From: Branchiostoma floridae
Lineage: Eukaryota; Chordata; Leptocardii; Amphioxiformes; Branchiostomatidae
NCBI RefSeq assembly: GCF_000003815.2
Contig: NC_049983.1
Span: 10,669,482 to 10,733,481 of the forward strand
DNA length: 64,000 nt
Direction: 5' to 3'
A model generated the notes under the pieces. The model was not told the DNA's origin and ran no database searches. It was given only the letters and a program-made list of their open reading frames with translations. Shown here piece by piece: positions 34,201-45,890 of this stretch. Position 1 is the first letter of the stretch; every line of letters starts with the position of its first letter. The position numbers and the translations under genes were made by a program.

Positions 34201-37200
34201 CCGATCATGGGTAGGGGCCAGGTCTGTGGGCTGACAACCTTTCCTTTAACATGGGAAAAAAGAGAACTCGGATTGTTAGACGTACTAAAAAAAGTCAAAA
34301 CTTTTCAAAATGTATGATAGAAAATAACATATAAGAAATCGACAACTGAACACATAAAGCAAATTTCCAGGGAATTGCGTGTACCAGAATCTAAATTAAC
34401 GTTTGGTGAATTTCTCACCTGGTATCTGGAAATGTTTCAGTTTACTCCGGGCTGCATCAGGATAAGGAGGTGACACCTGGGAATACAAATAGTCTCCAGA
34501 TGACTAAAGATGTAAAAGCCTGTGCAGTGTATGCATGTTGATGTGTCTTTAGGGGCGTTACAACAATGTCTTTTCTCATTTTACAAAAAAAAAACGATGT
34601 CTAATGCTACGGTCCTTTTTAGTAGAAAAAAAGAGTCGGGCTGATTTTTAAGTACTTTCGGTCATGACGTGACGTGGCAGCGTAGCACACCCTGTAGCTT
34701 CCGGGCTACGAGTACTTAGTATTTTGGGGCACCGCGGGGTCCTTGTGTTTTCTTCATAACCTCACAGATAAAACCCGACAGCAAATAGATGCGTTTCCGC
34801 AGTATCTTACAGTCCATCGGGACAAATTTGTTTCGTCAGAGCCCGAACGGGACTATATCCCCTACAGGCATGGGTGGAAATGGGGCCGTAGTACTAATTA
34901 CTAAGCATGATGTAATTTGATCAAATTTATCACTCATACCTGGAAAAATAGGTCGCTGCTCTGGACGACATCCAACTGCACTGTGACGTTCTTTCTGTCG
35001 TCATCATGAGGCTGGAAAATGAAAATATAAGAGCCTAGATGAATTTTCAAAGAGTTAAAGTAAAAAGTTGTAAACGTCCGTGGAATGGTGAGTTGGGACA
35101 AACATCATCCACAGGAACATTTGACAGACTGGATATGTGAAGAGTGAAAGCAAGTATGAGGTTTCAATCATTAATGCTCTTCTACGTTGCTATGCAGTTA
35201 CCTGACAAATTTCCATGTACTGCAGTTTGTCAGTCTGAGGTCCATAGTACACGTAAAAGCTGGGATAGTCGTGGTCTGGTGGGGGTTTGGGGAAGAAGAC
35301 GGTCAAACGTGTGGAGTTCGCGGTCGGTCTCATGGAGTCCTGGACCAGCTCTATGTCTTCCTGATTCGGCACCCAATCTAATGGGCAAAAGTACACGGTA
35401 GGTGATTTAATTCCTAACATGTACTGAGAATGATGTGGGTAAACATTTTTTGTCCGTCATTATACATAAAATACGTACATAGCATGTCTTTTAAATTCTA
35501 CTGTTTGTTGACGAATCAAATCTTGTTTTCCTGTGTCCCGGTATAAAAAGGAGGGTACTTTACCTGTAATGCTGAAGTCTTTTTCTTTAAAAGGAAAGGC
35601 GTCTTCGAACGGTGCAGACACCTGTAAAAATGATTATAATATTTACTTACAAAGCTAAAAGACAATGTGAAACAGCCTGAAACATCAGCGATGAAGTCAC
35701 AAAGAAGGTATACGTAGTCGTAGAATATAACACAAACCTTAACACGGTACGTGTCTGGAGGAAGGTTCCAAAGGTGAACAGTTACAACCGTTTGGTTAGG
35801 GTCCTGGAATGAGAGAAACATACAGTCATTCTTTTAATCTTGATCAAGTTCACAGTTTCTAGTGTCTATCCCTTTTACATTTGCTTTATGTGTATCTTCA
35901 TTCAATGGCGCATCTTCACAATACTTACAAACTCATTGGATTTGAAATCCAGTTCGTCGTCATAGCGGAAAAGCCTGACGTAGCACTTCGAGATGTTGTA
36001 CTTCAGCGGTGGGGCGTCGAAGCGGACTGTTACGTTACGTCCGTTCGTCTGGGTGGTGACGTTGTTTGGCTTCCAATCTGAAGTGAAAAAAAAAATGTCT
36101 TACTGATGATCGACATTACCGAATACAATTTTGACGCTACCAGTAAGAATGACAAGATGACATATATTTCATTGTGACATTTAAGTCTCCTTGCCTAGAG
36201 AATATGAGTAATCAGGAGTTTATTACAATTTAACTAGACGACAAGATAACGTATATAAAAACTCAAAAGATGTTTTCAAAATATAGATTAGATAGATTTG
36301 TAGTTGGTAACTGGGAGACACCCGTGCAATCCTAGCAAGGGCTGCAACAGTCTGTCTGGAGCGACGTAAAATGGGGGTCCCGTGTTTGAGGAGGTGCCCC
36401 GAGCACGACAAAAGGGAAACGGTGGTAAACCATACTTCTAAATATTACCCTTCAACTGAACTGAATATTACCCTTCCACGAACTATAGAAAAGTTGTAAC
36501 GAACCGTCGAATTAGTAAAGGAAACGTCTTATTGGTACCACGAGATGGTGATGGTTTGCCTTACCTTGCACTGTAACATTTACTGGATATGATCGCCAGG
36601 GATCGTGCACAAACTTTAGTTTCAACGAAATGGCATACTGTGGATGAAAGACGAGGAGAAGTTAGCGGCATCTAACGTTGGTATAAATACTGTCTTCATG
36701 AAATTGGTAAGTCTGTTTGTACGATGAACTTCCTGAAAGGACTGGATTTCTCTAATTTATCGAAAGGTATAACCCTACATGCATGACAGAAAGTGTTGAA
36801 ATTTGTAGCTATGGACGAACCTGTAGTGTGTAGTTTCCTGGTGACAGGTCTGAGATCGTGTAGTTGAAGTATTCTTGATTACTCTCTTCAGGTGTCTGAA
36901 TGAAGAAAAATCTATCATTACAATAGTACTGTCATGTTGCAGGTACTCCAATCATTTCAATGTCTTATAACGGCTTGCCCAAGACAATCCCTCTAGGCCT
37001 TCTCAAATTATCGTGTCGCAGACAGACAGACAGACAGGCAGACGGGCACACAGGCACACAGGCACACAGGCACACAGGCACACAGGCACACAGGCACACA
37101 CACATACACACACACAGAAAAGATCAGATTGGACATCAAATATCTCTTTGTTGAAAACAATAGGAAAATGAAAAGTCCATTTGCTCACCAAGTTTATGTA

Positions 37201-40200
37201 GATAGTGTCTTCTACGGCTGGAGACTTTTGGTTCCCTTGTATCTTGCCTAAGTATAGGGCGTACTGGTTTATGCAGTTTATTCGTCCTCTTTGCGTGGTC
37301 TTTGTCTTTGCTCTGATGAAGATCTGACGGCCCACTGTTGTAACATTGAGTTTCTCAGGGCGCCATCTGTTGGCGTCGCTACAACCTGTCGTCACAGGAG
37401 ATAAACCAACGAGTTAGACCTTGCGTTTTTCTTATTCCTGAACAATATGGATCTATATCCATGACCAAATAAAATCTTAGGTGAAATGGAACAACTGATT
37501 TTCAATCAATCAATGAAGCCGTGAAAGAATCAGTCGTGTCGTACCTTTGTCTGCCCTGCCACGGCGCCTTTTGGGGTCTGAGAACAAGTGGGAAAAGAAG
37601 TAATTTTTTGAAAACGGCACGTGAAAGAGAACAATGTGTACATGTAGTATGGCTGCACCGAATTTCATTGTAAAATCGAAATATATATCTAAACAGCTAA
37701 ACAAATCAACAACTTATCGTGAACATACTTTGGGCCTTATAGTGATACGTTTGTTGTAGATAGTTGCCATTGTCCCTATCTTGGCTTTTCGGCAGAGACT
37801 GCACAATGACATCGTAGTCCTCCTGATATAGACCAGACACTTCTTCTTGAAAGATCAACTGTTCAAGCAAAGATCAGGATGCATTAGTTGACTTAAGGCA
37901 CCAAAAAGTACTCAATGGTAGTATGGACTATTTGTAATCACAAAATAAAACAAAACTGGCTCCTGCAGTATTAAAGAAAGCCACTACCCTACAGCACTTA
38001 CTCCCTGTTCCAAGTGTTCATCACAGTCATAGGATGTCCAGAACACGAGATATCAAAATTGGAAGTTCTGCTGCAGTGCCGTGACAAGACGCTAGGCCCC
38101 CCTCAATGTAATTATTTTGAGGTCTTGTTAAGACCTACCGACAAAATATATATCGACAATTCTCGAGTAATGCTTTCCATCCACATACATGATAATACAT
38201 ACACATACAATAAAACGCTACCAAAAACATAAACGTCTTGGCGAACGTAACAAAGCGCATGTATGTACCTCACTGTCTGTAGGCTGTAACCGCACGCCTT
38301 CTGGGATGATTATTTGACTACACGGCCTGTGTTCCTGCATGGACCTCAAGTTCAGTTGGATCTGAAATCCTCTCAGGAACTCAATACCCGAGGCTGACAG
38401 AAGAAAACAGACAAAAGTATTAGCAGATTGTCATTCAATTTTGGGTTGTAATTGTCTATCTATATGGCTTGTCCTTGTACAAATGGTAAGTAATGAACAG
38501 TACTTGCAGTTGGTAACAATTCGTTCAGACCCTTTTCGTCGCTTTCTTTTCTTTATCTGTCGCTGCTATCATGTTCTCACCGGTAGCGTTTGTCTTCCAT
38601 GTGATCCTGACGGTGTCTTTGTTCCATCCTTTGACCTGCAGCTCTACGGGGGCAGGAGGCACGTCGTCCCCAAACGACGACTCCAGGCAGTCATCTTAGA
38701 GATTAAAAAAAAAGTAGATAAAGAGTTATGGAATGCGGTAAATCTTCAGCCTGATCCATAGACTACGCTCGTTTGTTCGTTGATAACCTTTTAGTTTGTT
38801 TGTTTGTTTGTTTGTTTGTTCGAACCTTTATTTATTCATGAAAGCTCAAATCGGCCTACAGGCCGCTTTTCATTGAGGTCATGAGGGAAGAGGCAAGGGT
38901 CAGACAAAGTATATAACAGAGATAAAGTTACATCGTTTTGAGTCCTTATAGGTCCTATACGTCTATATACACCATTTACATTTACATACATACAGAATAC
39001 ATGATAAAAACTGCTACATTATTCAAGTCCGTTCATTTGGCCGTTCCCGTGACTTTAAGAGTCTCTTAAAGGAAGCCAGGGTTGGGGCTGTGCGTATGTC
39101 CGGTGGTAGACTGTTCCAGATGGTGGGTCCACGGTAGGCGATGGCTCTTCTTCTAGTGCCTAGTGGCAAATAGGGTAGCAAGTTTCTTTGCTGTTTCTGT
39201 AGTAGGGTATAGTTTTACGGAGAGGTGTTGCTACCTATTTTCCCCTGACGTGCTCGAAACACACCATCGAAGACATGTCTTCCGAAAAACGGTTACAGCC
39301 CCAACCGAGATGCCCTCTCCAGGATTCTCCCAGCTACTAACTAATTTCAACCAGAGGCTCAACTGTGAGGCTGCTTCCAGTTGAAGTACACAGATCTATT
39401 ATAGTGTTATCTACGATGTACACTGAAACCGTCTACTTTTAAATCTAAAAAAAGGATATCAAGAAACAAGATATATGCGTAAGGAAGAAAATATCTACCT
39501 TTTTTGATAGCCGCACACCCATTTATGCAGTTTACTACACTCCCGCGATCACTGGAACTCTGAAAAACACGTGGGAAATATTTAGTAGACCTTTTTATAG
39601 CATGTAGTGAAAGGTATTGTTATTAACGGGTTCATATTTGAACGATCCATTTTAATTCTCTGAGGCTGTATACCTCTCGTGAATCTGAATAAGATTCAAC
39701 GCCAGCCTAAATAAACAAAACGTTAACATGGTCAGCCATCGAGTCTGAATTATGCCATGTAAAGAGCCACTAGTCGGCGATGCGTAAGTCGGACTTTGTC
39801 CATTTCGTACACGGTCGTTGCCATTTCATACGGTCGTTGCCATATCCCTGACCGGTCGATACGATTTGTACGAGCGTTTCATGATATTTTGGAAGAAGCA
39901 ATATTGAAATACAAATGTACGACAATATCGTGAAAATTGATTAAAAAAAAATGTCTGTAAAAGAATGTGACTACCTCGGGTTTGACATTTCTGAACTATG
40001 TTCCCTAACCAACTACGTTGTGATAAACTTTCAAAATGTATGGTAACCAGGCGCACTATACATGCGTAAAACGGCGATGATCGTTTAAGAGACGGAAATT
40101 AGCGAAGACGATCACTGAGCAACTACACAGTGACCAAAGTTGGATTTGTGTGACCCAGGACATTATATCAAAGTATGAACAAAACATAAGAAAAACGTTC

Positions 40201-42320
40201 GTTTTGTATCAAAGTTATTGAGAAACTCGTCAAAACTTGGGTCGTAGAGAGGTCGCCACCTTCAGTGGAAAGGGGTGTAACGCAACTTCCTTACCAGAAT
40301 ACTCATATACGTTACCCTCTTATACATAGCAACAGCCACCCTTACTAAAAAGGCGGGTGACCATTAATAGCCTATTTACTTTACGTGACATTATATCCCG
40401 ATTTCTTCCCCATTTTCTTTAGTTGTTATTGAGGATAGGCTGGGAGGTCAACCTTAAATCAACAGTCACAATGGTGAACACACAACATAGGATAAACTAC
40501 AAAATGATACCGATTTTGTTCAAAGTATTTCGCGTCCTGTGTATCAAAATTTTGTCCGCACGATCCATATACGAAACTGTGTCTATGTGTAGAGTTTTCT
40601 TATGAAAACGAAAGCTGACATAAGACGTGCAAACAGGTGACATAAGACGTGCCACTACATTGTACATCGATTTTTAAACACTTCCATTTACCATAATGAC
40701 TAGAAATAGTAACAAGGCCAGAAATCGATCGTTTTCTGAGACACGTTCGTCCATACGGCCTTTTAAAGCTGTATTCTCGGAAATGCTTAATATCTTTGTT
40801 GTTTACATCATTTACAGTGTAGAAACCTTGCATGACCTTGCATGAGAAAGCAGGGGAACGTGGTCAACATACAGGCAGTTGAAAACATGTTGACTTGTCT
40901 CCGTATAACACAAAAAGTGTACGTCCCAGTGTTTATGTACTTTAGACAGAACAAATAGAAATACAACAAGGAGACAAATATCTATACAGCCACCAACATT
41001 ATACAAACAAACAAGCATAAAGGGCACTGGTGCAGAGTTCTGCTATTTTCTGTTGAAAATTGTTCCTTGTTCTGCTTTCACGTGGGAAAAGGCAAACAAC
41101 AGCTTTCTTATATCTGAAACCGACTTACCTGACATGTGTGTTTGAAGACGGAAATGCCTTGTCATGATACGGGCAAGTAGTCTCTACAAGACTCCCGCCT
41201 AGCCGACTAGAAATAGGGGACTTTGGCCAAGCTAGGAATAAAAGCCTAGTAGGAGTTAAATTGGCATAGGAGCGAGCGGCGGTGAGGAAATAAGTCCTCT
41301 GGCCGGCCGACTCCGCTAGCGTACTATAGACTCTATTTGTCCAATTTCTACTATTAGACCACCGATCCGCGGAACCTGGTAGAGGCTACGGGCAATGGCA
41401 ATGTAACAATGGTAGCACGGAGGTCGCTTGTTAGTGGGAAAATGACCAATACAATCGCTAGTCTATGAGGATTAATTAAGGAAGCCTATCGTTCAAACAT
41501 AAATCTTGTCGAGTTTTGTCAACTATACATCGTATTCATGGTATAACTAATGGTGAGAATGAATGAATGAATATTGTACGAAAGTACGTCATTCGCCAGA
41601 GGGGTCACCTGACAAGCTTAAGGTAAGACGAGATGTCCGACAGTGAAACTGTATAATGACCTATTTTCTATCATTCATTCAGTCCTATGGACACTACGAA
41701 CATAGCCTCAGAATATCCTCAGCAACTTGGTCGAGTTATTGATATTGTCGCAGGCGAAACAAAGATCAATCTTGTCCCCCTTAAAAATGTTACCTTTAGT
41801 TATTTCCAGCTAGAACTACCTTACTTCTGATAGCATTAAGGCTAGCATGTTTTTTCAACGTTCTGTGGCATATTGCCATAGCCAGGATTAGGAACATGTT
41901 TTACATGAATTAGAAGCTAACTATCACCTGCAGAAATAACGTACCCTTGTTCTAAATACCTATATATGTACCCACCGCCAATTCTTACAACCGACAACCC
42001 CAAATATGATACCAAAAAGGAACGCAAACTCCGTCAGACCCAAAAGTAATTCCATGACAGAACTGAACATATCATCATACAAACCAGGCACTCCTATACA
42101 GTATCAACTTCCCTAGCTGTCACCTGTGCTTGGACAAAGCATGGGGAACCGTAAAACACGCGGAAAGTTTCCCCAAGAAGTGAAAGTTCCTAATACTGTC
42201 AAAAATTTCCCCATGTTCTCGCATTCTTACCTGACTGCACGTCTTGCAGGACGGCCTGGCAGAGTTCTCAAGTCCTTCCACTCTAGCTAGAAGGAGCAGA
42301 AGTAAGACGAGAGGAGCCAT
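31239..42320 (-). CDS. interleukin-17 receptor with SEFIR domain
   Basis: Nineteen in-phase exons (3321 nt, 1106 aa): 42231-42320, 39499-39559, 38581-38694, 38269-38393, 37729-37858, 37545-37577, 37189-37385, 36821-36895, 36565-36637, 35929-36077, 35738-35803, 35564-35621, 35202-35377, 34940-35011, 34419-34476, 34055-34243, 33654-33881, 32951-33194, 31239-32421. Signal peptide MAPLVLLLLLLARVEG; ectodomain to about residue 504 in repeating three-exon fibronectin-like modules; transmembrane helix about 506-527 (IVGGFCLILILVIMYV); SEFIR domain about 558-713; low-complexity cytoplasmic tail 714-1106. SEFIR domains recruit Act1/TRAF adaptors in IL-17 signalling. It is longer than human IL17RD, owing to the ectodomain and tail. 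Subtype (RD-like or RA-like) is not settled from this reading. The start is the ATG heading the hydrophobic leader; an upstream in-frame ATG would bury it. Confidence 0.92.
32643..32920 (+). mobile_element. tRNA-derived SINE
   Basis: TTGGCGCAGTGGTTAGATTG and GGTCCTGGGTTCGAGTC are clear A-box and B-box regions. The tail contains GCACTTTATACGAC, TCTCACTCCACCCAGGTG and a CCCCCTATGGCCCCAGAAGG end. It lies in the last intron of the IL-17 receptor, antisense to it. Confidence 0.85.
32951..33881 (-). other. SEFIR domain exons 17-18 of the IL-17 receptor
   Basis: Exon 17 (33654-33881) begins EAKKVLVIST, the first beta strand of the fold, and contains TELTSQREV, AAQWYIDKI and ADYTVVVCPPNN, the conserved core of SEFIR domains. 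Exon 18 (32951-33194) continues with CVRILGEKLS, KCLTVRFEYSG, VPQVLGTARHYKI and DAVVDLFCHFHKFER. The phase-1 intron between them splits the domain. This is the clearest evidence that the gene is an IL-17 receptor. Confidence 0.93.
34055..34243 (-). other. transmembrane exon 16 of the IL-17 receptor
   Basis: Encodes WPLPMIGG, then a hydrophobic stretch of about 20 residues ending MYVKRM (positive-inside), and a juxtamembrane segment to EIK. The paralogous secreted gene has no counterpart in this window. Confidence 0.9.
37017..37118 (+). repeat. CAGA / GGCACACA microsatellite
   Basis: CAGACAGA changes into about seven copies of GGCACACA and then a CA run, inside intron 7 of the IL-17 receptor gene. 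Confidence 0.9.
37545..37577 (-). other. 33-nt phase-1/phase-1 microexon encoding KRRRGR
   Basis: This short exon 6 of the IL-17 receptor adds 11 residues (about PKRRRGRADKG), is symmetric in phase and could be skipped without a frameshift. The secreted paralogue lacks it and joins the flanking exons directly. The RRRGR core resembles a furin-type or heparin-binding patch. Confidence 0.7.
38789..39200 (-). mobile_element. CR1/L2-like non-LTR retrotransposon 3' end
   Basis: The minus strand encodes the conserved C-terminus of a CR1/L2-type polyprotein (LPLGTRRRAIAYRGP, TIWNSLPPDIR, FKRLLKS, then stop). A 3' UTR of about 200 bases follows and ends in CAAA repeats (GTTT on the plus strand, 38789-38820). 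It is 5'-truncated near 39200 and lies in the intron between exons 2 and 3 of the IL-17 receptor. Confidence 0.85.
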
Positions 42321-42960
42321 GATTTCTACAGGGAGAGACTTTGAAGTCCGGGCGCGTGGCCTCCCCACGCCACGCACATGTGTGCTTTAAAGGCACGTAT
42401 GGGCGCTTCCAGGGGTTTCTTGAACACCAGAAACGGTAAAATTCTTCCTCTCAAGTTCTCAAGACAGAATCAAAATCAAAGAAAAAAATGTAAGTAGTCT
42501 CTATAATACGCGGCCTAAATCAATTAAAGATATTCATTTTTCTTTAGATTGGAATAGATTGATTGTTTTCAGATGAAATCTGTGAAAAATTGTAATCTCC
42601 TTGCACACCCTTAAGTTAGACGTAATGGAACAGTCCACTTGACAACCCTAGGTGTGCCTGAGGGACTTCCCCTTTCTCCTTTTGTGAAACAAAAGAAGAA
42701 AACAGAAGTGGCCGTATCTGTTCCTGTTTAAAGCACAATAGTCCTTCTGTGGCAACCTGTGACCTCTTTTAAATTCAATATGGCATTGGCTTAATTGCAA
42801 TTCTGAAGCAATAACTGACAATAAACAGATTAAAAAATAAACAAAGGATCGTAGGTAATTTATTTGCTTATCTCAAGTATGTTGGCCCTGTGACAAGTGT
42901 AACATGTAGGAGGTATTGATTGACTGCGGGGGTGGGTGATCGACAAGAAGTGACCTACAG

Positions 42961-43086
42961 TTATCTCCAAGCAGAGGTTAGGCTCTATGTCTTGCGGCCT
43001 ATAAATGAAAACGGTACAAAATAGGAAGACCGATAAAAACGCCTAAAAACAGCCGGAGCCTAACCTCTGCTTGGAGAGTAACCTAC
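42961..43086. mobile_element. foldback (MITE-like) element with about 24-bp arms
   Basis: CTCCAAGCAGAGGTTAGGCTC on the left and GAGCCTAACCTCTGCTTGGAG on the right are exact reverse complements. Looser pairing extends to ACCTACAGTTA / TAACCTAC. The loop is about 65 bases and has no coding capacity. Confidence 0.85.
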
Positions 43087-43194
43087 AAGGCATATTCAGT
43101 AAATGCCACCAACAACAGACGCGAGTTAAGCATCGAGTGCCGATTCCGTGACAGCCCAATAATACTGTCGAATAATATGAACAAAGGTTCAAAC

Positions 43195-43405
43195 AAACAA
43201 ACAAACAAACAAAAGGTGAAATGTTCGTGGTGGATTTATGTTCGCGGTTTTCACATTAACCTCTTCAAAACAACCACGAAAATGTTTGCCCTGTCTTTTG
43301 TCCACCTATCCCATTATTGTTTCAACCGCGAACTTAGAACCACTGCGAACACTCCATTTTCTCCATACGATACAATTAAATTAAACCCTCTTGAACGTCC
43401 CCTTT
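43195..43405. repeat. GCGGTGGATT/CCGCGAAC interspersed repeat, copy 1
   Basis: GGTGGATTTATGTTCGCGGT and CCGCGAACTTAGAACCACTG are shared with 52240-52451. A CAAA microsatellite precedes it. Confidence 0.65.
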
Positions 43406-43409
43406 CACA

Positions 43410-45056
43410 GTACTTCAGTTACGCCGAAAATTAAGGAAGTGGTGCATATAATATATGCCTTGCAAGTTTGTAGAGGGTAATGGGAGTATTCGTTGGTACA
43501 AGCCTTCCACGAAATCTGGCCGCAGTTCCAAGTAAAGGGGGTCACTGAAGTGCGGTACGTTGTTCGACCTCGCTGGGGCCGAGCGATTTGACAAAGGGCT
43601 CAACGAATTGATGAGACAAAAATCTCTAGCTTTGTGTGTTTTGTTGTCATACTTGTACAGCTTGCATGATGATTCCATTATTTTGTCAATGGTAGCACAA
43701 GCTGAATTTAGAATACAGTGACGCCGCCAACGTTTGACAATCTAGTGAGACATCCTCAACAAACAGAAGTATGTTGCTGTAATGGTAACATGAGTTATAC
43801 TTCGATCCCTACTGCGACACAAACTGTTTCCTGGTCATACTATCGCCCCCTCCGTCCTCACGCCCACATGTACACGCCCACCTGTGCGCCCACGTGGTAA
43901 AGGTCGTACAAGGTCAGCTGCAAATAACTACATGATTGAGCGAGCGAGCGAGCGTGAGAGAATACTTTTATAATTAAGTGTGTGGCGTTGGGAAAAGGTG
44001 TTACCCCGTCTTGTAACAATAATCTTCCTTCAAATGCCGTACAAATTAAAAGGCGCTTTGTGTTATCAACAGGAAAGATCCTTGACAGGGTGATATTCAA
44101 ACACCCAAACATGATCCAAAACCGGGAAGACTTCCTCTTGACCCCTTCGGTTGACCCTTTTGGTTGAATGGTTAAATCGTATTACGTGCTTGTGTGACAG
44201 TTCTATCGCAACGCAAACATGCGTAAACGCCGAGACAAAACAGTACAAACGTGTTTAAAAATATGTACGAACGCTGTGACGCGAAAACAAACAATAGAAG
44301 GTACTTTCTAGAGTATTGATCCACAACACAACGTTTCTTCTAGAATAGTACAGATATTGAGATACAACGTTAATGCTGTTGACAAGACGTTGCGACGAAT
44401 TACATAGATAAAGTAAAGATTTTTCAACGCTTTGTGTGTTTGCCTGTGCTTTAGATCATGGTTAAATGTGCATCAAATTTCAATCTTAGAATCAATGGTC
44501 ACAAAAATGCAATTTTGGTCAAGTTTCCCCTGCATTGCTGTACTACCGCTCGCTGAAGCACTTCTATAGCGCCCCCTTGCGATAGATGCTGTACATGCAA
44601 TGTACGAAGCTTAAATTACTGAATCATTTCCTCTATCCATGTACTCAGGTTTTCACCGATGCAGTACTTCCTGCTAACCTTCAGTTCGGCAAAATTTCCA
44701 CAAAAACGCAAACGAATGGGAATTGACATTGACTGATTTTCCATTGAAACATGTGAGATGAAACTCTGTCACTTCTAAATGCTGACATTGCATGAATGAC
44801 CACATGCATTGAAAACCTGGGACAAAGTGAGTCAGTGGTCACTCCATACTGCAAACGTCATAAAAATGACCATCCCAAAGCCTTGAAAATGGAGTAAGGT
44901 TGAGATGGGTTCCTTCACACATACCTAAGGACACGGCGCGTTGTCCACAGTCCACTGACTACTAATGTATACGTTCCACCGTTCAGCAAGACCGCTACAC
45001 ATCGTAAATCATGTGACTATTGCATGTCATGCACCATTTTTCTTCATGCACTTGAG
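43410..45056. other. intergenic, no gene recognised
   Basis: Lies between the IL-17 receptor promoter and MRPL46. A minus-strand frame at 43415-43678 is open for 87 codons, but has no family resemblance or convincing splice context. A GAGC microsatellite occurs near 43940. Confidence 0.5.
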
Positions 45057-45175
45057 TGGTAATGTCAGGCTGTTAACAGTGTAGGGACTGGCACCCCTGT
45101 CTCTGTATCACTTTCTTGGTAATGTCAGGTGTTAACAGTGTGGGAACTGGCACCCAGGTCTCTGTATCAGGATAC
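45057..45175 (+). repeat. tandem duplication, period about 63 bp
   Basis: GGTAATGTCAGG(CT)GTTAACAGTG followed by ACTGGCACCC and TCTCTGTATCA occurs twice in succession. Confidence 0.85.
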
Positions 45176-45489
45176 CTCTGTGTTTTTACCAAAAGGCAAA
45201 GGTTGTGTCTGTAGAAGTTCAGAGGAAATTGAAAACCTGGTGGCACTAATACAAGTTGTATGTGCCTTACATCATATTGCAGCTGACTAGGGGTGGGTAC
45301 CAGTACAAAATTTATTTCTTGTTGGACTGGTCCAGAATAACAGGACCCGGAAAACAATCAGTGGACGTTAGCCCGCTTTGAAAATGAACAGATTATACCA
45401 GCAGGCATTCATTTTTTCTGGATTACAGGACTTTCTATCAAATACATTCAATACTTCAGAAATGATGCTTCACTTGTCAATATATTGTT

Positions 45490-45890
45490 AATCATAGTGG
45501 CTGGTTTTGTACAAAAAACTATGACGTTGTTCAAACAGTGTATACATTGTATATACTGTGAACATTTTTCCCAAAAGTTACCAATTTAAATTAATTAATA
45601 TCTTGTCTATCTAAGAACACTGGAAGATCATCCTTTAAACTGTTTGGCAATTTGACACAGTGCTTTCTTTACAACAATACAACTAGATTTATAGTCATAG
45701 TGGATAGTTTTGTATTCAAAAAAGCATGGCGTTTTTCAAACAGTGTGTTTATACTGAACATTTTTCCAAATCATTACCAACTTAACTCAGTTAATATCGT
45801 GTCTATCAAAGAATGCTGCAATATCATCTAATAAACTGTTAGGCAATTCGATGCAGTGTTTTCTGCACATTATATGACTACATTTTATAG
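45490..45890. repeat. tandem duplication of the MRPL46 3' UTR, period about 202 bp
   Basis: TCATAGTGG, TCAAACAGTGT, ACTG(T)GAACATTTTTCC, TAATATC(TG)TGTCTATC, AAACTGTT(TA)GGCAATT and CAGTG(CT)TTTCT recur in the same order in 45490-45691 and 45692-45890. The second copy runs to the stop codon of MRPL46, so the event duplicated the sequence immediately after the coding region. Confidence 0.85.

Noticed and set aside
42321-42420. kappaB-like GGGGTTTCTT upstream of the signalling receptor
   Set aside because: Fails the consensus at the final CC; not reported as a site. A TTTAAAG near 42386 is a possible TATA variant but too weak alone.
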